Shown here: in pieces, positions 18,897 through 27,530 of the stretch
Layout: every line of letters starts with the position of its first letter
Position numbering within the stretch: position 1 is the first letter of the stretch
NCBI GenBank assembly: GCA_025210485.1
Contig: JAOARN010000111.1
Location: 1-52,639, forward strand
DNA from: Marinifilaceae bacterium
GTDB lineage: Bacteria > Bacteroidota > Bacteroidia > Bacteroidales > Marinifilaceae
Length of the DNA stretch: 52,639 nucleotides
Reading direction: 5' to 3'
The notes under the pieces: model-generated
Database searches by the model: none
What the model was told of the DNA's origin: nothing
The model's input: only the letters and a program-made list of their open reading frames with translations
Translations under genes and position numbers: made by a program

Positions 18897-19074
18897 ATTA
18901 TTATTTATCTTTTTGCATTTTTATTATTGTAAAATTATTTTATGACTTAATCTATTTAATATTAGCTTAAAAGTAAAGAGTTTACTAACTGTTGATTGTT
19001 TTTTATTTTGAATGTATAGCTGTTATCTATTGTTGATAATGAGATAGCTTGTGATTAGAGGATAAAACCACTGT

Positions 19075-19776
19075 TCACTCTGCTTGTTTATTTTGAGCTT
19101 TTAAGAATGTGATTTGTTCTTCTATATGTTTGATAATTTCTGAATCATCGACATTATCATTGTCGCTTCCTATTCTTAGGATAAATTCCTCTTTTTTATT
19201 TTCTTTTGTTCCGTCTTTATCAAGAGGGGCAATTTTTTCCCCTATAGATCCAATAAAATCCGCAATTTGAAGGTTTTTTAATGAGTCTTTGTCGGTGCGG
19301 CAATCGTCTGTATTTATGTTTTCATCTGGTAGAGCAATTCTTATTGTTCCATCTACAATGGTAAAATAGAGATCGTCTAGTTCATAATAGGTATTTTGTA
19401 TTTGTAATTTCACTGATTTGAAATATCTATAAATAGCATAATTGAGAAGTAGGATAAGTTTGTTTGTGTTAGTATTATACTTAGTAAATTTGTCTTTTAG
19501 GTATTGAATAATTATAGCTTGTTTATCTTCTAATATATTGATATAAATTTTTAAATCATCTGAAAAATTATATTTATGCTTTTTTTTCGAGGCGCAGCAA
19601 CAAAAACAAGATTTTTTTTGCTCTGGAGGCTCTTGGGCTTTCCTTAAAATGAATTTAATATTATTTTTTGTAGGGTTACTATCTATAATATCTTTAATTA
19701 AATTTTCCTGTTGCTGTTTCTGTTCCTGTTGGTTTAGTTCAAGTGATTGATTTTGATTAATTTGATATTTTTGCAT
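19075..19776 (-). CDS. Q-rich protein with Cys cluster and the shared domain (paralogue C)
   Basis: The 233-residue protein is unrecognised. The N-terminus is glutamine-rich (QQEQKQQQEN). A cluster of four cysteines beside basic residues, KKSCFCCCASKKKHK (C57, C59, C60, C61), follows. The shared domain then runs from about 108: LLLNYAIYRYFKSVKLQ, ELDDLYFTIVDGTIRIALPDE, a DCRTD motif and a FIGSIGEKIAP helix, ending with EEFILRIG. Paralogues at 19928 and 21056 have a Cys pair before the same domain. There is no signal peptide. The cluster could bind metal or, if the protein reaches a eukaryotic cell, be a palmitoylation site; neither is shown. Upstream DNA (19800-19880) resembles the leaders of the two next genes. 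Confidence 0.75.
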   Translation of the reverse strand: MQKYQINQNQSLELNQQEQKQQQENLIKDIIDSNPTKNNIKFILRKAQEPPEQKKSCFCCCASKKKHKYNFSDDLKIYINILEDKQAIIIQYLKDKFTKYNTNTNKLILLLNYAIYRYFKSVKLQIQNTYYELDDLYFTIVDGTIRIALPDENINTDDCRTDKDSLKNLQIADFIGSIGEKIAPLDKDGTKENKKEEFILRIGSDNDNVDDSEIIKHIEEQITFLKAQNKQAE

Positions 19777-19927
19777 TTTTATATAGTTTTTAGATATTTT
19801 TTGGTAATGCTATGGGTTTTGTTTTTTCAATTATAATAATATTGTAATTAATGATTTGTAGATAGATATCTTTGGTTTGGATTTGAGAAATATGTTAAAT
19901 GTGAAAATATTATTGTTAGCTATTTTT

Positions 19928-20704
19928 TTACATTTCGTCTGGTATTGTAATGCTATCAAAAGAATATCCTTCTCCTTCTGGGAGTATATCTATACTAGAT
20001 ATTGGTAGTTGTAGAATTAATTCACTTTTGTTATTAAGATTAGTAATAAAAGAATATATTTTTTCAATTAATTCAGATATGTCATAGATTATTGGATTTT
20101 CTAACAAACTTATAGGGGCTTGGTTTTCCTTAGTTTTTTTGGAAATATTAAAGCTTAATCTGGAAAAATCAAGAAATATTTGTGTATCAGTGAGATCTAT
20201 TTTATTTTGTGACTTTGTTAGAATGCTTATTTTTTCAAAATTATTGAAGATAATGCAATTTAATAGTATTGAAAAACAATTAAACCAATTGCTATTATCT
20301 TCATCGATTTGGTTGTTGTTTTGTTTAAATAGCTTATGAAAATATATGATTAAATCTTTGTGTTTATTTTCTTTAATGATTGTGTCGATTCTTAGATTTT
20401 TGATATCGAAATTCTTGTCTAGAGTAATTTTAGTTTTTTTTGAATTCTTCTTTCCACAACAACTCGATAGCCATCCAGATTTTTTATTCTTATTGTTATA
20501 GAACGTGATGATTTCTGTCAGCATATTTATATCCTCATCTAGGAGTGTGTGTGGTAGGTTTACATCATAGTAACGACCACCTGCAATAGCTTCAATCGAT
20601 TTTAAATTTAAATCCAAAACTATTAAATTATTGGATTGGTTTTTATTTATTTCATCATTGATGTTTTTCTGCTGCTGCTCATCTTTCTCTTCTATTTGTT
20701 CCAT
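19928..20704 (-). CDS. Q-rich protein with Cys pair and the shared domain (paralogue B)
   Basis: This 258-residue protein opens MEQIEEKDEQQQKN. A helix LLDEDINMLTEIITFYNN precedes GWLSSCCGKKNSKK (C82, C83 beside basic residues). The shared domain begins near 145 (FSILLNCIIFNNFEKISIL), continues with IDLTDTQIFLDFSRLSFNI and DISELIEKIYSFI, and ends with SELILQLPISSIDI. The NFEKI core is identical to that of the next paralogue (21056-21856). It lacks the DLRTS motif seen in the others (QAPISLLEN there). No signal peptide or known domain. The gene is preceded by the first copy of a 205-bp direct repeat. Function unknown. Confidence 0.75.
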   Translation of the reverse strand: MEQIEEKDEQQQKNINDEINKNQSNNLIVLDLNLKSIEAIAGGRYYDVNLPHTLLDEDINMLTEIITFYNNKNKKSGWLSSCCGKKNSKKTKITLDKNFDIKNLRIDTIIKENKHKDLIIYFHKLFKQNNNQIDEDNSNWFNCFSILLNCIIFNNFEKISILTKSQNKIDLTDTQIFLDFSRLSFNISKKTKENQAPISLLENPIIYDISELIEKIYSFITNLNNKSELILQLPISSIDILPEGEGYSFDSITIPDEM

Positions 20705-20775
20705 AGCTAATTATTAATAGTAATCTATTTATTTAAATGATATGCAATGAAAGGATGTTTTTTCCTTGCAGTGTT

Positions 20776-20980
20776 TTGGTATTGAATTTTAATCAAGTTA
20801 AGCCAAATAGGTAAATATCTTAGTTAAATATATATATGTAAAATAAATAAAAACAATTAAATATGGCTGTATATGTATTGCTTATTGGGCTTTCAGGAGG
20901 AGCTGATTTTTAGATAAAAAGCCTGCTTTCTGATGATGCTGTGGGTTTTGTTTTATTTTTTCAATTAAAAATAAAATTGT
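20776..20980. repeat. 205-bp direct repeat, copy 1
   Basis: This stretch repeats at 21912-22116 at a constant offset of 1136 with six differences by my count (about 97% identity) and no gaps. It lies upstream of paralogue B. On the plus strand it contains a 16-codon frame MAVYVLLIGLSGGADF (20863-20913). The 351-base gap 20705-21055 holds this repeat and nothing else that I can support. Confidence 0.9.
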
Positions 20981-21055
20981 AGCTTTTACTGCGTTTTGCG
21001 TCAATAAAAGTTTGTATTATATGTTTTATTGTGAGATATAATGAGGTTGATATTG

Positions 21056-21856
21056 TTATAATCTAAACATTTTAGTATGACCTTTGGATATCTCTAATGC
21101 TGTCATATCTGAGTTCAAAATTAATTCTTTCTTCTTTTCGTTTGTTATAGAAAAAGAGACAGAGTCTGCTATTTTTGTTATACATTCTGAGATGTCAAAG
21201 CCATTTAAAACCTCAGCTGATGTTCTCAGGTCTGATCCTTCCTTATTCATTAGTGCTATTTTAAGTCCAGAATCTGAAAATAAAAGATAAGGATACTTGC
21301 TAGAGAAATTGATTTGTTTTCCTGATTTATCTACTAGTGTTATTTTTTCAAAATTGGAGAATATGAAATAATTTAATAATGTAGTAAGGTAATTATAGAA
21401 ATATAATGTTCTTATCTCTTCTCTGTTTAGTTTTTTATTGTAAGGATTAGAATTGGTCTTGGTTATTAAATGGTTTATGATTTCTTTTTGAGTACTGCTT
21501 AGAAGTTTATAGTTAATAATATAGTCAGATAAATATATTGGTGTTTCATTGTTTTTTTTGTAGTATATTTTTTTAGTGTAAAAACAATCGCACCAGAATC
21601 TATTTTGAGTGTGTTTATTTCTTAAAATTGTTAGGATGTGAGTAAGGTCTTTATTTGAAAGATGAATAATATCATTAGGGGTATTAGTTTTAAGTAAATC
21701 AAGTATTTTGTTCTTTGCGTATGTCTTATTCTTTTCTAAGTTTAAATTTATAGTGTGGTTATTATTATCAGTTAAACTATCTTTTTTCATATTCTCCTCA
21801 AGGGGGTTTTTATTTGTAGTGTCTTGCTTTTTTTCTGTATCTATATAATGGTTCAT
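21056..21856 (-). CDS. Protein with Cys pair and the shared domain (paralogue A)
   Basis: A 266-residue unrecognised protein. The N-terminal 45 residues are N/K/D-rich rather than Q-rich. A helix (LTHILTILRNK) leads to NRFWCDCFYTKK (C89, C91 beside basic residues), the same position as the Cys cluster of paralogues B and C. The shared domain begins near 157 (LTTLLNYFIFSNFEKITLV), continues with PYLLFSDSGLKIALMNKE, the DLRTS motif and DISECITKIADSV, and ends with KELILNSDMTALEIS. No signal peptide. It is preceded by the second copy of the 205-bp repeat. It is the first of a set of four related genes running on the minus strand, consistent with local duplication followed by strong divergence. 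Confidence 0.75.
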   Translation of the reverse strand: MNHYIDTEKKQDTTNKNPLEENMKKDSLTDNNNHTINLNLEKNKTYAKNKILDLLKTNTPNDIIHLSNKDLTHILTILRNKHTQNRFWCDCFYTKKIYYKKNNETPIYLSDYIINYKLLSSTQKEIINHLITKTNSNPYNKKLNREEIRTLYFYNYLTTLLNYFIFSNFEKITLVDKSGKQINFSSKYPYLLFSDSGLKIALMNKEGSDLRTSAEVLNGFDISECITKIADSVSFSITNEKKKELILNSDMTALEISKGHTKMFRL

Positions 21857-21911
21857 AATTGTTGGTTGGATTTAATTTATATTTTACAATAAGATATTTT
21901 CCCTTGCTGTA

Positions 21912-22116
21912 TTGGTATTGAATTTTAATCAAGTTAAGCCAAATAGGTAAATATCTTAGTTAAATATATATATGTAAAATAAATAAAAACAATTAAATAT
22001 GGCTGTATATGTATTGCTTATTGGGCTTTCAGGAGGAGCTGATTTTTAAATAAAAAGCTTGCTTTCTGATAATACTATGTGTTTTGTTTTATTTTTTCAA
22101 TTAAAAATAAAATTGT
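21912..22116. repeat. 205-bp direct repeat, copy 2
   Basis: Near-identical to 20776-20980. It lies upstream of paralogue A and includes the same 16-codon plus-strand frame (21999-22049), ending in TAA rather than TAG. Sequence just beyond it (GATTTGTAGATAGATAT near 22123-22139) recurs upstream of paralogue C near 19853-19869, so the three leaders are related. Confidence 0.9.
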
Positions 22117-22179
22117 TCTTGTTGATTTGTAGATAGATATACTTGGGTTTTGTAAAAAGATAAAAAAAAGGCAAATATA

Positions 22180-22210
22180 TTTGTAGAATTAAAAATAATG
22201 TCTAATTTTG
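22180..22210 (+). promoter_or_regulatory. Bacteroidota-type promoter for a small RNA
   Basis: TTTG (22180-22183), a 19-base spacer, and TAATTTTG (22203-22210) match the -33/-7 consensus TTTG-N19-21-TAnnTTTG exactly. There is no open frame downstream on this strand, but a structured segment and terminator follow, so it probably drives a non-coding RNA. Confidence 0.7.
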
Positions 22211-22213
22211 CAC

Positions 22214-22350
22214 CCCGATTCAAATATATAGTTGTTGTATTTAAGAATCGTTCTTTCCATATGAATTGTATTAGGTTTTAGGGTTAAAAATTTCGTATTG
22301 GAAATCATTTTGGGTTAGTTAAAGAGCTGGTAGGGGTACCAGCTCTTTTT
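22214..22350 (+). ncRNA. Candidate structured small RNA, about 135 nt
   Basis: Starting a few bases after a canonical promoter, the segment has three stems in order: CGATTC+AAATA (22216-22226) with TATTT-AA-GAATCG (22238-22250); TTTCCATATGAA (22254-22265) with TTCGTATTGGAAA (22292-22304), one bulge; and a terminator stem AAAGAGCTGGTA/TACCAGCTCTTT (22321-22348) followed by T's. No coding frame of note runs through it. I do not recognise the family; the 5' end is estimated from the promoter. Confidence 0.6.
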
Positions 22351-22352
22351 TT
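22321..22352 (+). terminator. Intrinsic terminator
   Basis: A perfect 12-bp stem AAAGAGCTGGTA (22321-22332) and TACCAGCTCTTT (22337-22348) with a GGGG loop, ending in a T-run on the plus strand. It can serve the candidate small RNA and, less ideally, the convergent hydrolase gene that stops at 22365. Confidence 0.85.
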
Positions 22353-22364
22353 GTTTATTCTATA

Positions 22365-23156
22365 TTAAACATCCAAAAAATACAGTATAGTTTTGAGCAG
22401 AATGTTTGGCTGTTCTGCATGCACCCAGTGTCCGCAATTATCTATTATTTCAATTTGACTATTTGGGAAAATATTTCTGATATTATTGTAATCTTTGGCA
22501 TCAATATAGCTCGAATTCGCTGCTTTAACGAATAGGCAAGGGCTGCTTATTTTTAAAGCAGAGTATTGTTCTAAATTATTTGCCATTATTGTTTTTATAT
22601 TTTTATCAATAGCTAAAATATTTAGTTTCCAGTCGAATTTATTGTTTTTGTCTCGCTTCAGATTTTTTAGTATAAAAGCTCGTACTCTGTCTTCTTTAAT
22701 TTCCTTTTTTAATTCTGAATCAATTTCTAATCTACTTTTATATTCATAAAGGTTTAAATTCAACATACTGTTAATTATTTTTTTGTGTGTGTCGAATGCC
22801 TTATTATCTATACTGTAGTCTTTAGGAGCTATATCTATAATTATCATTGATAATATTCTAGCACTGTTGTTTATTGAGTACTCCATTGCTATTTTACCTC
22901 CCATTGAATGGCCAATCAGATAGAATTTAGTTAGATTCTCATTTTTGGTAAATTCCTCTAAGTCGGCTGCCATTTCCTTATAAGTATGTTTTGTACTATG
23001 TGGAGATTGACCATGATTTCGTATGTCTACACTATACACGCAGAAGTATTCTGATAGGGCTCTGGCTATACTAAACCAATTGTCAGAACTTCCATATAGT
23101 CCGTGTAGAATAATTACAGCTTTTCCATTTCCAGATTTCTTATAATTTAGTTTCAT
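22365..23156 (-). CDS. Alpha/beta-fold hydrolase (YbfF-like esterase)
   Basis: A 263-residue cytoplasmic alpha/beta hydrolase, probably an esterase or thioesterase. It has the oxyanion segment ILHGLYGSSDNW, the YSVDIRNHGQSPHS strand, the nucleophile elbow GHSMGG (Ser about residue 84), and a late DNCGHWVHAEQP with the catalytic His near 244. The HGLYGSSDNW/DIRNHGQS combination is typical of the YbfF group. Normal length. It stands alone on the minus strand, 105 bases from the upstream gene, from which a terminator separates it. Substrate cannot be predicted. Confidence 0.9.
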   Translation of the reverse strand: MKLNYKKSGNGKAVIILHGLYGSSDNWFSIARALSEYFCVYSVDIRNHGQSPHSTKHTYKEMAADLEEFTKNENLTKFYLIGHSMGGKIAMEYSINNSARILSMIIIDIAPKDYSIDNKAFDTHKKIINSMLNLNLYEYKSRLEIDSELKKEIKEDRVRAFILKNLKRDKNNKFDWKLNILAIDKNIKTIMANNLEQYSALKISSPCLFVKAANSSYIDAKDYNNIRNIFPNSQIEIIDNCGHWVHAEQPNILLKTILYFLDV

Positions 23157-23202
23157 ATATACTCTTCTAATGTTTTCATATAAAAGTGAAAGTACAAAAA
23201 AA

Positions 23203-23226
23203 GCTTCATGAATTAAGTCATGAAGC
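23203..23226 (-). terminator. Terminator of the PEP/pyruvate-binding protein gene
   Basis: GCTTCATGA (23203-23211) pairs with TCATGAAGC (23218-23226). On the minus strand the stem is followed by a run of T (A-run at 23196-23202 on plus), just after the gene that stops at 23262. Confidence 0.8.
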
Positions 23227-23261
23227 CTTTGATTTTTTATTTATACCAGTATAGTTCAGTT

Positions 23262-26237
23262 CTATTTAATAGAAACAACTCCTATCTGTTTTTTCCCATC
23301 CATTAGTATTTCAAAACTATCATCAAAGCTAATATGTTTAAAGTATTTAGTTTTAGTTTTAGGCTTATAAGAATTAAGCTTTTCCATATTAATAAAATTA
23401 GATTCAGAGTTGGCTCTAACAGAGAAGTATCCGACATTCATGGAGGTTACATTATGGAAGAAGTGAGAACCAAGAGAAGCATCCAAAGGAAAATCCTCTA
23501 GTCCTTGTTCTACAATAACTTTAGCATTCGAAATCTGGGACCAGACTACTGGAATACCAGTAAATTTATCACGAGTTCCCCAGCGTCCAGGACCAACCAA
23601 TACATATTCTTTATCTTGTTCCTTCATTCTTTGATTAAGATCGGCGATTTCTTCTGCCATTTCCTCTGTTTTGGTTCTATCAAACTTGGTGGTATCTACA
23701 TAGATTATATCCCTGATATGGTTTAATTTACCATTGCCCATACCTTTATTCGCTAGAATCAGCATTTTTGATTTATCAAGTTCGCTAAGATTTACATCCA
23801 CTGTATTTTCTAGTCTGATTAATGGTTTTATTTGTAATAGATAGAAAGTAGGGAAGCCATCTTTACCTTTTGATAGGTCTACTGCAAATTCAATTTCAAC
23901 TGGCGAACCCATAGCTTGCTTGAATATATTTAATAATACACTCAAACAGTTTGCTAATGGCACTTGATTGTATTTTAGTATATTTCCAAAATCGACAATT
24001 CTAGGACCTTTTACATTCAAGTCACTTAGTACTCTGTCGTTTCTGTAATCGTAAACAGAAGCACAATGAAGCAGATTTCCATCAGCTTCGGCATCAGCAA
24101 TCGAATAACTAACAGTTACAGCATCTTCACCATCCTTGTTGAGGTCAAATTCGGTTTTGCTTAAATCAACAGCATAAAAGTCTCTCTGCGAATCTTTCAT
24201 CTGATCTTGAATAGAAGCGAGTTGCAATTTAGGATGTTCAGGACAGAAACGATGTGTCTTTTCTCCACCTACAACATATTTTCCTAATCCCAATGCAATA
24301 ACAGCAAAACCATCCTCAGGTTTCATGTATGAAAAAGGATAATAATTGTATGATTGTGCAACCCCACTGATATTAGGATAGAATTTATTATTATAGTTTC
24401 TTCCTATTACTTCCTGTATGATTACAGCCATTTTTTCTTCCTCAATTTTGTAGTCTACGGCATTAAAATATGCTTGAGCTTCGGGTGTGTAGATGGAAGC
24501 ATAAATTAATTTTACAGCAGAGATTAATTGATTGTATCTTTCCTCCAAGTCAGGATGATTATTGGGGAGAAGATATGTTTCATAAACGCCAGCAAAGGGT
24601 TGCATTAGTGAGTCTTCAAAAAGTCCAGAAGACCTAACAGCTATAGGGCTTTTTATTTCTTTTAGATATTTCTTTAATTTATTGCATAGTTTGTCCGATA
24701 ATTTTGCTTTCGAAAATGCTTTTTTGATCTTTTCGTAATCTTTATCGGCATATATAGTATCGTATAAATCATTAATTTCAACAAAATTATCAAATTCGTC
24801 AACTCCAATAATTGCTGTTTTTGGAATTTGAATATTTATATCTTTTATGAACTTTTTGAAATATGTGTTTTCAAGGAAGTTAGACAAAAAAGCTAAACCT
24901 CTACCTTTTCCTCCTAGTGATCCTCTACCCAAACGAACTATAAATTTGTTTGAATTTAGAAGATTAGGATTAAATTTAATTATTCGACCTCTAAGCTGTT
25001 TCAAACGTGAGGCTTCAAATACATCAATACAGAATTTACGCAATTCTTTAACCGATTTGAAATCTTCTATTTGGTATCTCGCCATTTTTTTTGCAAGATT
25101 GATTTCGCCTCTAGCCATAAGCCATTTAGAAATACCATTGCGTTTTGAGTGGTAGAGTAAAGATTCGTCGGGAACAACAGCAAGTTTTTCTTCAAATTCG
25201 CTCATCGATTTAGCTACGGCAACACGTGTTCCGCTATGATTTCTAAAGACAAAATCTCCAAAGCCTAGTTTAGTATAAATGAAATTATATATATCAAGAG
25301 CAAGAGTATCGCTGTTTTTGTTTATGAAGTCAGCATCTACTTGAATAGCTCTCATTGCATTTTCAGTGTCATGTGATTGCATTAAGCATGGTATACGCAT
25401 TTTTTTTGCTTTCACATATTTAATAAGTTCAACACCTGCATCGTCGTCAAGTTCGTTGTTTCGGTTGAATCGAACATCCGATATTACGCAGATTAAGTTG
25501 TTGAGGTATTTTTCTAAAACATGGACAGCATCTTCGTAATTACTTACCAGAATTACTTTTGGTCGTGCTCGCATTTTCAGAATCATATGTAATTCGTCAA
25601 CCTCACCTTCTTCAGATATCACCTTTTGGGTTTGGGTCATAATGGAGGTGTAAAGTAGTGGGAGATATCTCGAATAGTATTTTACAGAATCCTCTACTAG
25701 AAGGATGACTCGTACATCGCCGATTTTTGTATCGGCTTCTATGTTTTTCTTATCCTCGATATATTTGGTCATTGCCATAAATATCTTTGTTGAGCCATTC
25801 CATACAAATACTCTTTCGATATTGTTTTTGACCTTTTCGGCGGCTCTATCAAAGTATGCTAAATCGCTGTTGTTGTTGACAAGAACAAGGACAGGGATAT
25901 CTGGATTAAGGTTCTTTATTTCTTGACTAGTTTCTATTGGACCTTCCTTGTCAAGACCAGCCATAAGAATTACGACATCGTAATTTCTTTTCTGCATTGC
26001 TTTAAGAGCTTCCTCTTTGGTAGGAACACTGGTAAATCGGGGAGCAGCATATAGATTAAGTTGTAGATATTCGCCTACAATTTTATCTGAGAATTGTCCC
26101 TCACGTACTATAGTGTATGCGTCGTAATATGTTGCTACTAAAAGAATTTCTTTAACCTTGAATGGCATTAATTCCTGGAAAATATCTCTATCGTTCTTTC
26201 TCCTCTTGTAAATTTTTGAAATTTCAATCTCCTTCAT
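23262..26237 (-). CDS. PEP/pyruvate-binding domain protein with receiver-like N-terminus
   Basis: A 991-residue cytoplasmic protein. The first ~330 residues look like two receiver-type folds (KEILLVATYYDAYTIV with DVVILMAGLD; VRVILLVEDSVKYYSRYLP with VLVNN/VISDVRF-like strands). From about 435 comes the ATP-grasp PEP/pyruvate-binding domain (GGKGRGLAFL near 441, PIAVRSSGLFEDS, QPFAGVYETYL, and EIEFAVDLSKG-YLLQIKP). The end holds a conserved GPGRWGTRDKFTGIPV block near 880 and GSHFFHNVTS. I see no swivelling phosphohistidine domain of a full PEP synthase, so a phosphotransfer or regulatory role is as likely as PEP synthesis. This layout is common in Bacteroidota genomes. Single gene with its own terminator. 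Confidence 0.88.
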   Translation of the reverse strand: MKEIEISKIYKRRKNDRDIFQELMPFKVKEILLVATYYDAYTIVREGQFSDKIVGEYLQLNLYAAPRFTSVPTKEEALKAMQKRNYDVVILMAGLDKEGPIETSQEIKNLNPDIPVLVLVNNNSDLAYFDRAAEKVKNNIERVFVWNGSTKIFMAMTKYIEDKKNIEADTKIGDVRVILLVEDSVKYYSRYLPLLYTSIMTQTQKVISEEGEVDELHMILKMRARPKVILVSNYEDAVHVLEKYLNNLICVISDVRFNRNNELDDDAGVELIKYVKAKKMRIPCLMQSHDTENAMRAIQVDADFINKNSDTLALDIYNFIYTKLGFGDFVFRNHSGTRVAVAKSMSEFEEKLAVVPDESLLYHSKRNGISKWLMARGEINLAKKMARYQIEDFKSVKELRKFCIDVFEASRLKQLRGRIIKFNPNLLNSNKFIVRLGRGSLGGKGRGLAFLSNFLENTYFKKFIKDINIQIPKTAIIGVDEFDNFVEINDLYDTIYADKDYEKIKKAFSKAKLSDKLCNKLKKYLKEIKSPIAVRSSGLFEDSLMQPFAGVYETYLLPNNHPDLEERYNQLISAVKLIYASIYTPEAQAYFNAVDYKIEEEKMAVIIQEVIGRNYNNKFYPNISGVAQSYNYYPFSYMKPEDGFAVIALGLGKYVVGGEKTHRFCPEHPKLQLASIQDQMKDSQRDFYAVDLSKTEFDLNKDGEDAVTVSYSIADAEADGNLLHCASVYDYRNDRVLSDLNVKGPRIVDFGNILKYNQVPLANCLSVLLNIFKQAMGSPVEIEFAVDLSKGKDGFPTFYLLQIKPLIRLENTVDVNLSELDKSKMLILANKGMGNGKLNHIRDIIYVDTTKFDRTKTEEMAEEIADLNQRMKEQDKEYVLVGPGRWGTRDKFTGIPVVWSQISNAKVIVEQGLEDFPLDASLGSHFFHNVTSMNVGYFSVRANSESNFINMEKLNSYKPKTKTKYFKHISFDDSFEILMDGKKQIGVVSIK

Positions 26238-26370
26238 AATCTAATTATTCGTTCTAAAATTGGAATAGGGTAAATCACCATTATAATAATGAAACTTAAC
26301 TATGGAAATAGGAAGTAAATTTATGTTATATTATTATTTAGTTCAATATTAAATTGAAAAAAAAGAATAA

Positions 26371-26412
26371 AAAAAGCAGCTAAAAAAACTAGAGTCTTTT
26401 TAGCTGCTTTTT
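26371..26412. terminator. Bidirectional terminator after bioB
   Basis: AAAAAGCAGCTAAAAA (26371-26386) pairs with TTTTTAGCTGCTTTTT (26397-26412) around a 10-base loop. It follows bioB (stop at 26434) on the minus strand, and A/T runs on both sides make it work in either direction. Confidence 0.9.
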
Positions 26413-26433
26413 CTTGATTTGCAATGTGTTTAA

Positions 26434-27411
26434 TTACAGAATTGTTTCTTCGTTAAGAATAGTGGTTTTCATTCCTAATTTTTTAAGTAGCAATTCATCT
26501 TCATTTGCATCCATATTTTGAACTGTAAGTAATTTGCCTCCATGGAATATTGCATTGGCACCAGCAAGGTAACAAAGAGCTTGTCCTTCGGCAGAATAAT
26601 GTGTGCGACCAGCAGCAAAAGAAACTACTGATTTTGGCATAAGTATTCTTGCAGTTGCAATTATTCTTGCCATTTCGAAGATATCTACAGGAGTTCTTTC
26701 TTCAAAAGGTGTTCCTTCGATTGGCATAAGTGAGTTTAAAGGTACTGTGTATGGGTGTTTTTCTTGATTAGCAAGAGATATAAGCATACTTATTCTATCA
26801 GCATTGCTTTCACCCATTCCGATTATACCACCTGAGCAGTAGTTTACACCAGCTTTTTGAAGGTTTTTTAGAGTATTTATTCTGTCCTGAAAACTTCTAG
26901 TACTTACAATTTGAGGATAAAAATTTTCGGATGTATCAATATTGTGATTAACCGCTTTTATTCCAACATCAGCAAGCCTTTGAGCTTTATCATAGTCAAG
27001 CATACCCATGGTACAACAAACTTCCAAGTCAAGTTTTTGGACTTGTTTTACCATATCGATTAATTCAGAGAATTGTTTTTCGTTATTTCCATCGCGTCCT
27101 GAGCTGCTTAGGCATACTCTTTTCACTCCATTAGCTTTTGCAATTTTGGCTTGATTCATTACTTCATCCATACTAAGCTTGGATGATTTGATATTAGTAT
27201 TGTATTTTGCCGACTGTGCACAGTATTTACAATCCTGAGAGCAGGCTCCCGTTTTTACTGATATCAAAGTGTTCAGATTCATTTTTGTTGAATCGTGGAA
27301 TTTTCTATGAATATCTGCAGCTCTATATACTAAATCTAATAATGGAAGATTATATATTTCCTCTACTTGTTGGAAATTCCAATCATGTCTAATCAAATTC
27401 GATGTTGACAT
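26434..27411 (-). CDS. bioB: Biotin synthase
   Basis: A 325-residue radical-SAM enzyme that inserts sulfur into dethiobiotin to make biotin. The [4Fe-4S]-SAM motif CSQDCKYC (C57, C61, C64) is intact, with the preceding LNTLISVKTGA typical of BioB. Further signatures are EVCCTMGML, NHNIDTSENFYPQIVSTR, YCSGGIIGMGE, VPLNSLMPIEGTP and the late AAGRTHYS arginine for the [2Fe-2S] cluster. Full length. No other biotin genes adjoin it. A TATATTTG promoter element lies about 120 bases upstream. Confidence 0.98.
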   Translation of the reverse strand: MSTSNLIRHDWNFQQVEEIYNLPLLDLVYRAADIHRKFHDSTKMNLNTLISVKTGACSQDCKYCAQSAKYNTNIKSSKLSMDEVMNQAKIAKANGVKRVCLSSSGRDGNNEKQFSELIDMVKQVQKLDLEVCCTMGMLDYDKAQRLADVGIKAVNHNIDTSENFYPQIVSTRSFQDRINTLKNLQKAGVNYCSGGIIGMGESNADRISMLISLANQEKHPYTVPLNSLMPIEGTPFEERTPVDIFEMARIIATARILMPKSVVSFAAGRTHYSAEGQALCYLAGANAIFHGGKLLTVQNMDANEDELLLKKLGMKTTILNEETIL

Positions 27412-27530
27412 ATCTATATATTTTTATTATTCAAAAATCTATTTTTAATATTTATAAAGAAATAAACTATTTGTTTAGTGGAAGTTTATAAATGCTTGTA
27501 AGCGAAATATTTTCTATAAATATTAGTTGA

